Shown: one piece after another, positions 17,613-27,215 of the stretch
How positions within the stretch are numbered: position 1 is the stretch's first letter
Layout of the letters: the number at the start of each line of letters is the position of its first letter
Program-made: the position numbers and the translations under genes
The notes under the pieces: generated by a model
The model's input: the letters and a program-made list of their open reading frames with translations, nothing else
What the model was told of the DNA's origin: nothing
Databases searched by the model: none
Origin: Muribaculaceae bacterium
Lineage (GTDB): Bacteria > Bacteroidota > Bacteroidia > Bacteroidales > Muribaculaceae
Direction: 5' to 3'
Length of the DNA: 64,000 nt
Assembly (NCBI GenBank): GCA_022484565.1
Contig: JAKVKZ010000007.1
Coordinates: 1 to 64,000 of the forward strand

Positions 17613-18608
17613 ATGACTGAATCTGTCAATATTAGAGAGCTAAACGACTTGATAGCAAGCAAAAGCAACTTTGTAAGTCTGATAACTCAAGGCATGAATC
17701 AGACCATTGTCGGTCAAAAGCATCTGATTGATTCTTTGTTGATAGCCTTGCTGGCTAATGGACATGTTCTTTTGGAAGGTGTTCCTGGATTAGCCAAGAC
17801 GTTAGCCATCAAGACTCTTGCATCGTTAATCGATGCGAAGTACAGCCGAATTCAGTTTACTCCCGACTTGTTGCCGGCTGATGTTATCGGTACAATGGTC
17901 TATAGCGCGCAAAAAGAGAAATTTGAGGTGAAAAGAGGCCCGATTTTCGCGAACTTCGTCCTTGCCGATGAAATCAACCGTGCTCCGGCCAAAGTGCAAA
18001 GTGCCTTACTTGAGGCCATGCAGGAGCGCGAAGTCACAATTGGCGACAACACTTTCAAACTCGACGACCCTTTCCTCGTGCTTGCCACGCAGAACCCTAT
18101 TGAGCAGGAAGGCACATATCCGCTTCCTGAAGCACAGGTTGACCGTTTCCTTATGAAGGTGGTAATCGGTTATCCTAATAAAGAGGAAGAGAAGCAAATT
18201 ATCCGCCAGAACATCGCAGCAGAGCCAATCAACGTTCAGGCACTGATAAAGCCGGAAGAAATAATCGAGACACGCAAGATTGTTCAGCAAATCTACATCG
18301 ACGAAAAAATCGAGAAATACATCGTTGACATCGTATTTGCCACACGTTTTCCGAGCGATTACGGACTTAACGACCTGACGAGCATAATCTCCTACGGTTC
18401 TTCACCGCGTGCATCAATCAATCTCGCGCTTTCAGCCCGCGCTTACGCATTCCTGAAGGGTAGGGGCTACGTGATTCCTGAAGACATCCGTGCGGTCAGC
18501 CACGACGTTATGCGCCACCGGCTTGGACTTTCCTACGAAGCAGAAGCCAACAATATAAGTTCTGACGAAGTAATCAGCGAAATTCTTGATAAGATAGCCG
18601 TACCTTGA
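17613..18608 (+). CDS. moxR: MoxR-family AAA+ ATPase
   Basis: A 331-residue AAA+ ATPase. Walker A reads GVPGLAKT, Walker B VLADEINRAP, followed by ALLEAMQEREVTIGD, the MoxR signature, and sensor-1 ATQNPIEQEGTYPLPEAQ. MoxR proteins act as chaperone-like partners of VWA-domain proteins. Here the gene leads a run containing a DUF58 protein and two VWA proteins (BatA and BatB), the standard Bacteroidetes arrangement. It is followed by a gap of 84 bases before the DUF58 gene and is probably co-transcribed with it. Confidence 0.95.
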   Translation: MTESVNIRELNDLIASKSNFVSLITQGMNQTIVGQKHLIDSLLIALLANGHVLLEGVPGLAKTLAIKTLASLIDAKYSRIQFTPDLLPADVIGTMVYSAQKEKFEVKRGPIFANFVLADEINRAPAKVQSALLEAMQEREVTIGDNTFKLDDPFLVLATQNPIEQEGTYPLPEAQVDRFLMKVVIGYPNKEEEKQIIRQNIAAEPINVQALIKPEEIIETRKIVQQIYIDEKIEKYIVDIVFATRFPSDYGLNDLTSIISYGSSPRASINLALSARAYAFLKGRGYVIPEDIRAVSHDVMRHRLGLSYEAEANNISSDEVISEILDKIAVP

Positions 18609-18692
18609 TGCGTAGCGTTGTCGTAAAATTAATTCAATGTGTTGATGCAATCACCATGTTGACCGCATCGAAGATTAATTCAAAAACGAACA

Positions 18693-19571
18693 ATGGACGC
18701 AACTGATTTATTAAAGAAGGTCCGTAAAGTCGAAATAAAGACCAAAGGACTATCCCAAAACATATTTGCCGGTGAATATCATTCGGTATTCAAGGGTCGG
18801 GGAATGACATTTTCCGAAGTCCGCGAATATCAATATGGCGATGACATCCGCGATATTGACTGGAACGTCACAGCACGTCACAACCATCCTTATGTGAAAG
18901 TATATGAGGAGGAGCGTGAACTTACCGTGATGCTTCTTATTGATGTGTCGGGCAGTAAGAATTTCGGTGCCGTAGGCGCTGAAAAGCGTGAAATCATCAC
19001 TGAAATTGCCGCCACTCTGGCATTCTCCGCCATACAGAACAACGATAAAGTGGGCGTGCTGCTCTTCACTGACAAGATTGAAAAGTTCATACCGCCGAAA
19101 AAGGGAAGGAAGCACATTCTTTTCCTCATCAGGGAATTGCTCGACTTTGAGCCGAAAAGCAACGGAACAGACATTGATAATGCGCTTCAATATTTAACCA
19201 GCGTAATAAAAAAGCGCTGTGCAACATTCCTGATTTCCGATTTCATCGACACGCACGATTATTTCAAGTCAATGTCGATTGCTAACCGCAAACACGACGT
19301 TACCGCCATTCAGGTGTACGACAAGCGCGAAGCCCAACTGCCTAACATTGGCCTGATGAAAGTGCTCGACGCTGAACGCGGCACGGAAAGGTGGATTGAC
19401 ACAAGCTCATCAAAAGTGAGAAGAACCTACAACAAATGGTGGTACGAACGCCAGCAGTTTATGAACCAGACCGTTCAACGCTGCAACGTGGATATTGCCT
19501 CAATAGCCACCGACGAGGACTATGTGAAGGCTCTGATGGTAATGTTCAAAAAGCGCAGCGGCGTGAGATAA
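18693..19571 (+). CDS. DUF58 domain protein of the Bat operon
   Basis: A 292-residue soluble protein. The DUF58 core is seen as GRGMTFSEVREYQYGDDIRD followed by IDWNVTARH, and a degenerate VWA-like fold follows (VMLLIDVSGSKNFG, LLFTDKIEKFIPPKKG, FLISDFID). The MIDAS-like DVSGS is intact. DUF58 proteins nearly always sit between moxR and VWA genes and are thought to be part of a MoxR-dependent assembly at the membrane. The start at 18693 gives the family's usual N-terminus (ATDLLKKVRKVEIKTKGLS). Confidence 0.93.
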   Translation: MDATDLLKKVRKVEIKTKGLSQNIFAGEYHSVFKGRGMTFSEVREYQYGDDIRDIDWNVTARHNHPYVKVYEEERELTVMLLIDVSGSKNFGAVGAEKREIITEIAATLAFSAIQNNDKVGVLLFTDKIEKFIPPKKGRKHILFLIRELLDFEPKSNGTDIDNALQYLTSVIKKRCATFLISDFIDTHDYFKSMSIANRKHDVTAIQVYDKREAQLPNIGLMKVLDAERGTERWIDTSSSKVRRTYNKWWYERQQFMNQTVQRCNVDIASIATDEDYVKALMVMFKKRSGVR

Positions 19572-19582
19572 ATCTGAATTAT

Positions 19583-20596
19583 ATGAGAAAAATCCGCATC
19601 ATATTATATGCTATTATTATTGCAGCCACAACTGCATTTTCAGCCCAGGCTCAAAAGAGCGTGATAATCAAGGCAAAACTTGATTCAGCACTTTTGTTGA
19701 TGGGCAAAAAGACTGCAATCCACATCGACATCACACAGGACAAAGACGTAAAGGGCTATTTCACAAATGAAAAGTCCGATACTCTTACATCAATGGTTGA
19801 AGTTTCAGCCCGTCCTAAAGCCGATACTACCGACATAGGCAACAACCGTATTCAAATCAAGCGCGACATCATTATCCAGTCGTTCGACTCGGGTATGTAT
19901 GTGATTCCGGCATTTAAGTATGTGGTGGGAAAGGACACGTTCATGACCAACTCCCTCACGCTGAAAGTTCTGCCGGTGAAAGTGAACACGCTGAAGACAA
20001 TCCACGACTATAAGACAGTGGAAGACCCGCCTTTCCACTTTTTTGATTTTCTGCCTTCGTTCATAACTGATTATTGGTGGATATATCTCATCGTGCTTAT
20101 TCTTATAGCCAGTGGCATCTACGCCTATATCAAGTGGTTCCGCAAGGGAATCGTTCCATTGATGCCGAAGAAGAAAGAATTGCCACCTTACGAGGAAGCA
20201 ATGATGCAACTTGAGCAACTCAAGTCGCAACAACTCTGGCAGTCGGGGCAGGAAAAGGAATACTATACGCAGTTGACCGACATTTTGCGCAACTACATCG
20301 ACAGGCGATTCCTAATCAGCGCAATGGACATGACTTCAAGCCAGATTATCGAGATTCTTAAAAAGCATGAGGAGACCAAGGCAGTGAACGAGCAATTGAG
20401 CCAGATTCTTGAAGTGGCCGATTTTGTGAAATTCGCCCAAGTCCGCCCGTTGCCTGACGATAATGAGGCTTCATTCCAGCGTGCCATCAATTTTGTGGAA
20501 GAGACCAAACCTGAGGAAATAGCCGCATCCAACAAACTCACCGCCGCTCCTGACGCAAAGCCGACAACCACCATAAAAAAGGAGGATAAGAAATGA
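19583..20596 (+). CDS. membrane protein of the Bat operon (short BatD-like)
   Basis: A 337-residue protein with an N-terminal signal peptide (IRIILYAIIIAATTAFSAQA), a periplasmic beta-rich domain to about residue 160, one membrane helix (YWWIYLIVLILIASGIYAYI) and a cytoplasmic helical tail with a Pro/Thr/Lys-rich end. The layout is like a shortened BatD: beta domain outside, one helix, helical tail inside. It occupies the place of the gene sometimes called batG in Bacteroides. I chose the ATG at 19583; longer reading upstream overlaps the DUF58 gene. Its stop overlaps the batA start (ATGA), so the two are translationally coupled. Confidence 0.82.
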   Translation: MRKIRIILYAIIIAATTAFSAQAQKSVIIKAKLDSALLLMGKKTAIHIDITQDKDVKGYFTNEKSDTLTSMVEVSARPKADTTDIGNNRIQIKRDIIIQSFDSGMYVIPAFKYVVGKDTFMTNSLTLKVLPVKVNTLKTIHDYKTVEDPPFHFFDFLPSFITDYWWIYLIVLILIASGIYAYIKWFRKGIVPLMPKKKELPPYEEAMMQLEQLKSQQLWQSGQEKEYYTQLTDILRNYIDRRFLISAMDMTSSQIIEILKKHEETKAVNEQLSQILEVADFVKFAQVRPLPDDNEASFQRAINFVEETKPEEIAASNKLTAAPDAKPTTTIKKEDKK

Positions 20597-21582
20597 TTCT
20601 GTACCATCCATATTATCTTTGGCTGTTCCTGATTTTCATTCCGCTTATCGCATGGTATATTTGGAGGCAAAAAAAAACTGAACCGTCGTTGCTCCTGTCA
20701 ACCACAATGCCTTTCGACAAGATAGGGACATCGTGGAAAGTGATTTTCCGCCATTTCCTCTTTATTCTGCGTCTGGCAGCTATCGGATGCCTGATTATCA
20801 TCCTTTGCCGCCCGCAGACTCATGATAAATGGTCAACTTCCGAAACCGAGGGCACTGAAATAATTGTAGCGCTCGATGTGTCAACCAGTATGCTCGCACG
20901 CGATTTCCGGCCCGACCGCTTTGATGCCGCCCGCAACATGGCTTCGCAGTTCATTGCCGGTCGTGAATCGGATAATATCGGTATTGTGATATTTGCAGGC
21001 GAGAGTTTCACGCTCGTGCCAATCACAAGCGATAAATCCGTGCTGATGAACCAGATGCAGGACTTGAAAATAGGAGTGCTTGAGGACGGAACAGCGATAG
21101 GCGACGGAATTGCCACGGCAATCAACCGCATAAAGAACGGCAAGGCCCGCTCCAAGAGTATTATCCTGCTGACCGACGGCTCAAACAACACAGGCGTTGT
21201 GGCTCCAGTGACGGCTGCACAGATTGCCCATCAATACGGCATAAAGATTTACACCATAGGAATCGGCTCTAACGGCAATGCCATGTTCCCTGTAGCCATC
21301 GACTACGACGGGAAAATGGTCTATCAGTCGCTGCCAGTTGTGATTGATGAAGGCACTTTGCGCACAATTGCATCAGTGACCGGCGGCAAATACTTCCGCG
21401 CCACGAGCAACGGTGTGCTGAAAAGCGTGTTCAATGAAATCGACAAATTGGAAAAGACCCGGCTTGATGTGAAGAATTTCAGCCACACCGAGGACAATTA
21501 TCTGCCTTGGGCTATATTGCTTTTCATCCTTGTAGCAGCCGATATGACGATACGCTACACGATATTGAGGAAGATTCCTTGA
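20593..21582 (+). CDS. batA: BatA, VWA-domain membrane protein
   Basis: A 329-residue protein with two N-terminal membrane helices, a VWA domain facing the periplasm and a final C-terminal helix (YLPWAILLFILVAADMTI). The MIDAS metal site is complete: DVSTS near residue 96, the threonine in EDGTAIGDG, and LTDGSNNTG. BatA belongs to the Bacteroides aerotolerance system, linked to survival of oxygen exposure in B. fragilis. The ATG overlaps the previous stop. The paralog BatB follows 45 bases downstream. Confidence 0.93.
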   Translation: MILYHPYYLWLFLIFIPLIAWYIWRQKKTEPSLLLSTTMPFDKIGTSWKVIFRHFLFILRLAAIGCLIIILCRPQTHDKWSTSETEGTEIIVALDVSTSMLARDFRPDRFDAARNMASQFIAGRESDNIGIVIFAGESFTLVPITSDKSVLMNQMQDLKIGVLEDGTAIGDGIATAINRIKNGKARSKSIILLTDGSNNTGVVAPVTAAQIAHQYGIKIYTIGIGSNGNAMFPVAIDYDGKMVYQSLPVVIDEGTLRTIASVTGGKYFRATSNGVLKSVFNEIDKLEKTRLDVKNFSHTEDNYLPWAILLFILVAADMTIRYTILRKIP

Positions 21583-21627
21583 TGCCACACGTTGGCAGTT
21601 TGATTTTCAATAATTGAATTAAAAATT

Positions 21628-22668
21628 ATGTTCAGTTTCGCAAATCCACAATACTTTTTATTACTGCTGATAATTCCGCTATTATTGGCACTTTTCCTTT
21701 TGGCAAAATTCTCAAGGACCAGGAATCTTCAAAAATTCGGTCATCTTGAGGTGCTTGCCAAATTGATGCCCGACACGTCGAAATATATGCCTTGGATAAA
21801 AATCACGCTTCAGCTCATTGCTGTCGCTCTGATTGTGGTTATCCTTGCTAGGCCTCGGGCTGGCGCGAAGGACCAGAAAGTGAAAGTTCACGGCATTGAG
21901 GTGATGATTGCGCTTGATGTGTCGAATTCCATGATGGCTTCAGCGACCGACGATCCCAACGGAGTGAGCCGCCTGCAATTGTCGAAGATGATTCTTGAAA
22001 AGATGATTGATAATTTCGAGAACGACAAAGTGGGATTAATAGTTTTTGCGGGCAACGCCTACACACAGCTGCCTATCACTACTGATTACGTTTCGGCAAA
22101 AATGTTCCTCAACGAGGTAAGCACTAAAATGGTACCGACTCAAGGAACAGCAATAGGTGCAGCCATAAAACTTGCGGCCAACTCATTCACGCAGAACAGC
22201 AAATCACAAAAAGCTATTGTGGTAATCACTGATGGTGAGAACCACGAGGATGATGCTGTGGCTGCCGCCACCGATGCGCGTAAAAGCGGCATTCAGGTGA
22301 ATGTGATTGGTATCGGTTCAACTAAAGGCTCAACCATTCCACTCGGCAACGGAGGCCTTTTCAAGGATGATAACGGAAATGTGGTGACCACATGCCTCGA
22401 CGAGAAAACGGCACAGGAAATAGCCGCAGCCGGAAAAGGCGCGTACATTTCGGGAGGTTCCAGCGATGCTGCCACAACTTTAATCGACCATCTGCAAAAA
22501 TTGGCGAAATCGGACCTTCAGACGTTTGAATACACTCAGCACGATGAGCAGTTCCCGATTTTCGCATGGTTGACACTGGCATTTTTAATACTTGATATTT
22601 TTGCGGGCAACAGCAAAATATCATGGCTTAAAAACATTAATTTCTTTACTAAGGAGAATAAAAAATGA
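21628..22668 (+). CDS. batB: BatB, VWA-domain membrane protein
   Basis: A 346-residue paralog of BatA with the same architecture: two N-terminal helices, a VWA domain and a C-terminal helix (FPIFAWLTLAFLILDIFAG). The MIDAS residues are in ALDVSNSM, the TQGTAIGAA segment and VITDGENHED. The N-terminus FANPQYFLLLLIIPLLLALF is the usual BatB start. It is coupled to batC by an ATGA overlap. It is expected to work with BatA and MoxR in a membrane complex whose biochemical role is not settled. Confidence 0.94.
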   Translation: MFSFANPQYFLLLLIIPLLLALFLLAKFSRTRNLQKFGHLEVLAKLMPDTSKYMPWIKITLQLIAVALIVVILARPRAGAKDQKVKVHGIEVMIALDVSNSMMASATDDPNGVSRLQLSKMILEKMIDNFENDKVGLIVFAGNAYTQLPITTDYVSAKMFLNEVSTKMVPTQGTAIGAAIKLAANSFTQNSKSQKAIVVITDGENHEDDAVAAATDARKSGIQVNVIGIGSTKGSTIPLGNGGLFKDDNGNVVTTCLDEKTAQEIAAAGKGAYISGGSSDAATTLIDHLQKLAKSDLQTFEYTQHDEQFPIFAWLTLAFLILDIFAGNSKISWLKNINFFTKENKK

Positions 22669-23447
22669 AGAAATCATTTTATATAATATTATTCATGCTC
22701 ATCTCGCTTTTTGCAGTTGAGCCTGCCGTTGCCGACAACAAGACGACAGACCCGACAAACAAGAAAGAGCGTGCATTCATCAAGCAAGGCAATAAATATT
22801 ACAACGATAAGCGGTATTCCGAGGCCGAAGTCGAGTACAGAAAGGCACTTCAGGCAAACGGCGCTTCAATGATTGGCTCTTACAACCTTGCACTGTCGTT
22901 AATCCGTCAGGACAACGGCTCAAAGGCTGACTCAAAAAATTCGCCAATCAGTCAGGCCACAAATCTTTTGGAAAAAGTGGCAAAATCGTCGAAAAGCATT
23001 GATTTGCAGGCAAAAGCATTCTACAATCTTGGAAATATAGCTTTCAACCAGAAGGAATACGCAAAAAGCATTGAATACTACAAGAATTCCCTGCGCCGTA
23101 ATCCCGACGACGACCAGGCCCGCGACAATCTGCGCCTTGCCCAGCTGAAGAAACAGCAGCAGGATAAGGGCGGCAAAAACAATAAGAACAACAAGGACAA
23201 GAAAAAAGACGATAAAGACAAGAACAAGCAAGACCAGAATAAGGACAAGCAGAATAAAGATAAACAGAACAACAATAACAATCAGAACAAACAGCAACAG
23301 AAGCAGCAAAGCGGAATGAGCCAAAACAATATTGAGCAAATTCTGAAAACTATGCAGGATAATGAGCGTGCCACTCAGCAGAAAGTGAATGCCGCAAAGG
23401 CAAAAGACAAGGAGGCCTCGCAGCGGCGCACAGGCAATCAATGGTAA
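22665..23447 (+). CDS. batC: BatC, TPR protein with low-complexity tail
   Basis: A 260-residue exported protein. A signal peptide (ILFMLISLFAVEPAVA) is followed by two or three tetratricopeptide repeats (residues about 35-155: FIKQGNKYYNDKRYSEAEVE, AFYNLGNIAFNQKEYAKSIE). A highly charged Lys/Asp/Asn/Gln-rich stretch covers about residues 162-222, and a short polar end (TMQDNERATQQKVN) follows. The TPR part fits BatC, a proposed scaffold for BatA and BatB in the periplasm. The low-complexity region is likely to be disordered. Start overlaps the batB stop. Confidence 0.92.
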   Translation: MKKSFYIILFMLISLFAVEPAVADNKTTDPTNKKERAFIKQGNKYYNDKRYSEAEVEYRKALQANGASMIGSYNLALSLIRQDNGSKADSKNSPISQATNLLEKVAKSSKSIDLQAKAFYNLGNIAFNQKEYAKSIEYYKNSLRRNPDDDQARDNLRLAQLKKQQQDKGGKNNKNNKDKKKDDKDKNKQDQNKDKQNKDKQNNNNNQNKQQQKQQSGMSQNNIEQILKTMQDNERATQQKVNAAKAKDKEASQRRTGNQW

Positions 23448-23466
23448 AAAAGAATTGGATTAGGTT

Positions 23467-25281
23467 ATGAAAATATTTAAATCATTTATTTTACTGACAC
23501 TTTTCATGCTTCTGACCTCGTGGTCGGCAAGCGCGGGAGTGTCGTTTTCTGTCCAAGCTCCACGGCAGGTCGTACAAGGCAATAAATTCAATATCACCTT
23601 TGTCCTCCGCAATGCCGAAGGCGAAGGCTTCCGCGCTCCGCAAGTGGGAGGATCTCAACTGATTTACGGTCCGGCCACTTCCACCTCCTATAGCTCACAA
23701 TGGATTAATGGTGTAAGTTCAAGCAGCTCGTCGGAAGAATACACGATGACCTACAAAGCCATTAAGCCCGGCAGATACACCGTTGGAGGTGCTGTGATTG
23801 AGGCGAAAGGCCACCGGCTTGTAACGAATCCGATTACAATAGAGATTGTTTCGTCGAGCAGGGCAGCATCGTCAAGCCAACAGTCGCAAAGCGTGCAAAT
23901 CGACAATCTCGACACTCAATCGTCGTCATCGCCGGTGAAATCGCACGACCTGTTTGTCCGCATTACACTGTCGAAACCAAGAGTTTACGAGCAAGAAGCG
24001 GTGGTCTGCACAATCAAACTTTACACAAAATATCAAATTTCGCAGTTCATGCCTACACTCCAATCCTCGTTCAACGGTTTCCTGATTGAGGATTTGCCGA
24101 TGCAGCCGAGCCTCAACAAAATTGAGCGGGTAGGGGGCGAGAACTACATGGTGGCGGTGCTCAAACGCTGCATCCTATTCCCGCAACAGTCGGGTAAACT
24201 CACCATCACTTCAGGCGACTACGATGTCACCGCAGTGCAGTACGACACTTTCCGCAGCATGTTCGGTGTAATTCGCCAGCCGGTAGAAAAGAAACTGCAT
24301 GTAAAGTCAAATTCAGCCACTGTTTACATCACTCCGCTGCCTAATCCAAAACCAGCAACATTTAATGGTGCAGTAGGTTCATTCAGAGTTGCCACGAGCA
24401 TCAAGCCTCAGCATCTTAAGACTTACGAGACCGCTGCGTTGACGTATGTAATCAGCGGTACCGGCAACATCAAGTATCTGAAGACGCCTACAATCAATTT
24501 CCCATCGCAGTTCGACGTTTACGACCCGCAAAGCACTGTTAAGGCAGGTCCTGTAGGTGGCACAGTAGCAGGCACCACAACAATCAACTATACGTTTATC
24601 CCGCAATTCACAGGCAATTTCGATATTCCGGGCACAGTGTTCACATATTTTAACCCAGAAACGGGAAAATACGTAACGCTCACCACTCCGAAATACAATG
24701 TCAACGTAGCCAAAGGCAAAGGCTCTCCTTCAGCCCACTATAAGAAAGGTCTGGAGCAGAAGAACACTGACATCCTGCACATCAAGACGGGTGACTTGAA
24801 TCTGTCGAAAACTCATAGCTATTTCATCACTGAATTCAGCTACTGGCTGTTCTATATAATTCCGCTGATTGCGTTCATCGCTCTGCTCATTTATTATCGC
24901 AAGACATTGAAAGAGCGCTCGAACCTGAAGTTGATGAAGACTAAACGGGCAAACAAGATAGCAAAGAAGCGTCTGAAATCGGCACGACAATACCTGAATG
25001 CGCACGACAGCAGTAAATTCTATGCTGAAATGCTCACCGCTCTTTGGGGCTATCTCAGCGACAAGCTCGGTATTCCTGTTTCCGCGCTTAACAAGGAAAA
25101 CATTGAATCAGAGCTTACTAAATTCGGCGCTGACCAAGAGACCACGGCATTGGTTCTCTCAATTCTCGACAAATGCGAATTTGCCCAATATGCTCCGGCT
25201 TCAAGCGATGCCGACATGGGCGAAGTTCTCAATTCAGCCACCGACATTATGGACAAACTTGAAAATACAAAGCGTAAATAG
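23467..25281 (+). CDS. batD: BatD, large periplasmic protein of the Bat operon
   Basis: A 604-residue protein with a signal peptide (ILLTLFMLLTSWSASA), several tandem Ig-like beta domains in the periplasm (from SVQAPRQVVQGNKFNITFVL to about residue 440), one membrane helix (FSYWLFYIIPLIAFIALLIY) and a cytoplasmic helical tail (residues about 490-604). This is the BatD (oxygen-tolerance family) layout. A serine-rich segment (SSRAASSSQQSQS) separates the first and second beta domains. It follows batC after 19 bases. Confidence 0.94.
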   Translation: MKIFKSFILLTLFMLLTSWSASAGVSFSVQAPRQVVQGNKFNITFVLRNAEGEGFRAPQVGGSQLIYGPATSTSYSSQWINGVSSSSSSEEYTMTYKAIKPGRYTVGGAVIEAKGHRLVTNPITIEIVSSSRAASSSQQSQSVQIDNLDTQSSSSPVKSHDLFVRITLSKPRVYEQEAVVCTIKLYTKYQISQFMPTLQSSFNGFLIEDLPMQPSLNKIERVGGENYMVAVLKRCILFPQQSGKLTITSGDYDVTAVQYDTFRSMFGVIRQPVEKKLHVKSNSATVYITPLPNPKPATFNGAVGSFRVATSIKPQHLKTYETAALTYVISGTGNIKYLKTPTINFPSQFDVYDPQSTVKAGPVGGTVAGTTTINYTFIPQFTGNFDIPGTVFTYFNPETGKYVTLTTPKYNVNVAKGKGSPSAHYKKGLEQKNTDILHIKTGDLNLSKTHSYFITEFSYWLFYIIPLIAFIALLIYYRKTLKERSNLKLMKTKRANKIAKKRLKSARQYLNAHDSSKFYAEMLTALWGYLSDKLGIPVSALNKENIESELTKFGADQETTALVLSILDKCEFAQYAPASSDADMGEVLNSATDIMDKLENTKRK

Positions 25282-25290
25282 ACGATAATT

Positions 25291-26067
25291 ATGAAATCAT
25301 TTTTAGCAATATTATTCTCTTTGGCATTTCCTTTCATGGTATTTGCCCAGGACATTACGCAAAAAGCCAACGACTTATATTCAAAGGACAATTTTAACGA
25401 GGCTCTTGAACTTTATCTGAATGCAGCCAAAACCAAGGGCACGTCGAGTGAACTTTACTACAATATCGGCAACACTTATTACAGGCTCGGAAATATGGGC
25501 AAATCAATTCTATATTATGAGCGTGCTCTGATTCTGAACCCGTCAAATGCCGATGCCAAGACCAATCTCGATTTTGTCAACGGCAAGATTCAAAACAATG
25601 CCGACATAGGTGCATCATTCCTTTCCAACCTCATCGACTCGCTCATAAGCCGTGAATCGTCGAATTCATGGGCGATAATTGGAGTGGTCTGCTTCCTGCT
25701 GTTTCTCGGAGCGGTTGCGCTTTACATTTTTGCATCGTCAGTGCCACTGCGCAAACTCGGATTTTTCGGCGGTGCTGCGTTGCTGTTGTTCACCATCGTG
25801 GCAATCAGTTGCTCATCGCACCTGCAATCCAAGGCCATGAATCATGAATATGCCATCGTTACTGTGTCGTCAACCACATTGAGCACTTCTCCACGAGTTC
25901 CAAAGGACAAGTCGGAAGAGGCTTTCCTGTTGAATGAAGGCATGAAAGTGCAGATTGTTGACTCGGTCGAGAACAAGACAGAGGGCGTAAGTGAAAAATG
26001 GTACGACGTAAAGGCTGACGATTCGCACAGGGCGTGGATTAGCAGCAAGGCAGTGGAAATAATCTGA
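25291..26067 (+). CDS. batE: BatE, TPR and SH3-like membrane protein
   Basis: A 258-residue protein with signal peptide (FLAILFSLAFPFMVFAQ), two tetratricopeptide repeats (ANDLYSKDNFNEALELYLNA, ELYYNIGNTYYRLGNMGKSI), two membrane helices near residues 128-175 and a C-terminal SH3-like domain (EEAFLLNEGMKVQIVDSVEN, then WYDVKADDSHRAWISSKAVE). This is the standard BatE order. It completes the batA-E set and begins nine bases after batD. Confidence 0.94.
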   Translation: MKSFLAILFSLAFPFMVFAQDITQKANDLYSKDNFNEALELYLNAAKTKGTSSELYYNIGNTYYRLGNMGKSILYYERALILNPSNADAKTNLDFVNGKIQNNADIGASFLSNLIDSLISRESSNSWAIIGVVCFLLFLGAVALYIFASSVPLRKLGFFGGAALLLFTIVAISCSSHLQSKAMNHEYAIVTVSSTTLSTSPRVPKDKSEEAFLLNEGMKVQIVDSVENKTEGVSEKWYDVKADDSHRAWISSKAVEII

Positions 26068-26074
26068 TTTCGCA

Positions 26075-26746
26075 ATGCTGGAGTATCTGCAAAATCTCGA
26101 TACGGAAGTGTTTTCCGCGATTAATGGCATTCATGCTCCATTTTTCGACAGTTTCATGTGGCTTGCCACAGCTAAATTCGCGTGGATTCCAATAATCCTT
26201 GCCCTCATTTATGTGATTTTCAAGCACAATTGGCGGCAGGCATTGCTCATTACAGTAGGCATTGCAGTCACCATCACACTGTGCGACCAGATTTCCTCCT
26301 CAATCATAAAGCAAAGCGTTGAACGCCTGAGGCCTTCACATTGCGAGGCTTTGGCAAGCACAATTCACATCGTCAACGGCTATCACGGCGGTCTTTACGG
26401 CTTTGTTTCAAGTCATGCCGCAAACTCCTTCGGCGTGGCCATGCTGCTGACACTGATAATGCGGCGGTGGCACTTTTCAGCCACAATTTTCCTATGGGCA
26501 GCCGTCCTGTCGTACAGCCGCATTTATCTTGGCGTGCATTACCCGGGCGACATACTGTGCGGAGCAATCCTCGGCATGATTTTAGGCTGGCTTGTTTTCC
26601 TGCTTTATCGCAGAATTTCCTGCATAAAATGGTTCAAATGCACTGCTGACGGCACTTTTTCAGAAAATGAAGTCAGGATATTGTCGTTTGCCATTTTACT
26701 TAACTTAGTCCTAATCATGGCAGTTGCGCCTTTTTATGCTATATGA
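26075..26746 (+). CDS. PAP2-family phosphatase
   Basis: A 223-residue integral membrane phosphatase with about five helices. The three PAP2 motifs are present: KQSVERLRP, SSHAANS (the usual PSGH with substitutions but the histidine kept) and SRIYLGVHYPGDI. Members remove phosphate from lipid pyrophosphates such as undecaprenyl pyrophosphate, or from lipid A or phosphatidates. It starts seven bases after batE, so it is likely co-transcribed with the Bat genes. The true substrate is unknown. Confidence 0.9.
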   Translation: MLEYLQNLDTEVFSAINGIHAPFFDSFMWLATAKFAWIPIILALIYVIFKHNWRQALLITVGIAVTITLCDQISSSIIKQSVERLRPSHCEALASTIHIVNGYHGGLYGFVSSHAANSFGVAMLLTLIMRRWHFSATIFLWAAVLSYSRIYLGVHYPGDILCGAILGMILGWLVFLLYRRISCIKWFKCTADGTFSENEVRILSFAILLNLVLIMAVAPFYAI

Positions 26747-26758
26747 CATAAAAAATAT

Positions 26759-26789
26759 TTTGATTTTTGTTTGGCTGTTTCAAACTTTG
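26759..26789 (+). promoter_or_regulatory. promoter for the small HTH gene
   Basis: TTTG at 26759-26762, a 19-bp spacer and AAACTTTG at 26782-26789 fit the Bacteroidetes consensus except for the first T of the -7 element. The start site would be about 26795, giving a leader of about 50 bases. Confidence 0.6.
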
Positions 26790-26847
26790 TCCTTACATTT
26801 ATAGCACAAAAATTAACTGTTAACTTACAACATAAACAATACGTATC

Positions 26848-27108
26848 ATGACAAAAACAATTTCATTTAATGAACTTCGTCGCATCAAAGACAGTTTACC
26901 CAGCGGTTCCATGCATGTAATCGCTGACAAATTGAATGTTACAGTACAAACCGTAAGAAATTACTTCGGTGGCGCCAACTACGCCTTCGGAACTAACTGC
27001 GGCTTGCACATAGAACCAGGACCTGACGGCGGTATCGTTGTTCTTGATGATACGCAAATCTACGACATGGCTGTTGAAATTCTGGAAAAGCAGAATAAAA
27101 ACGCCTGA
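26848..27108 (+). CDS. small helix-turn-helix protein
   Basis: An 86-residue protein. The segment GSMHVIADKLNVTVQTVRNYF has the spacing of a helix-turn-helix recognition unit, so DNA binding is likely. The C-terminal half (IEPGPDGGIVVLDDTQIYDM) is acidic and glycine-rich. Proteins of this type and size are widespread in Bacteroidales, usually as single genes with no assigned role. It has its own promoter and lies between the Bat operon and the stress protein gene. Targets are unknown. Confidence 0.82.
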   Translation: MTKTISFNELRRIKDSLPSGSMHVIADKLNVTVQTVRNYFGGANYAFGTNCGLHIEPGPDGGIVVLDDTQIYDMAVEILEKQNKNA

Positions 27109-27215
27109 TTTGCTCCCTGCCTTTTAGCTTCCGCTTTTTGGCATCTCTTTGAACGAGGTGGACATTTTCACCTTGAATGGGAATAGTGTATATTCACTCT
27201 TAAATTATTTGTGAC

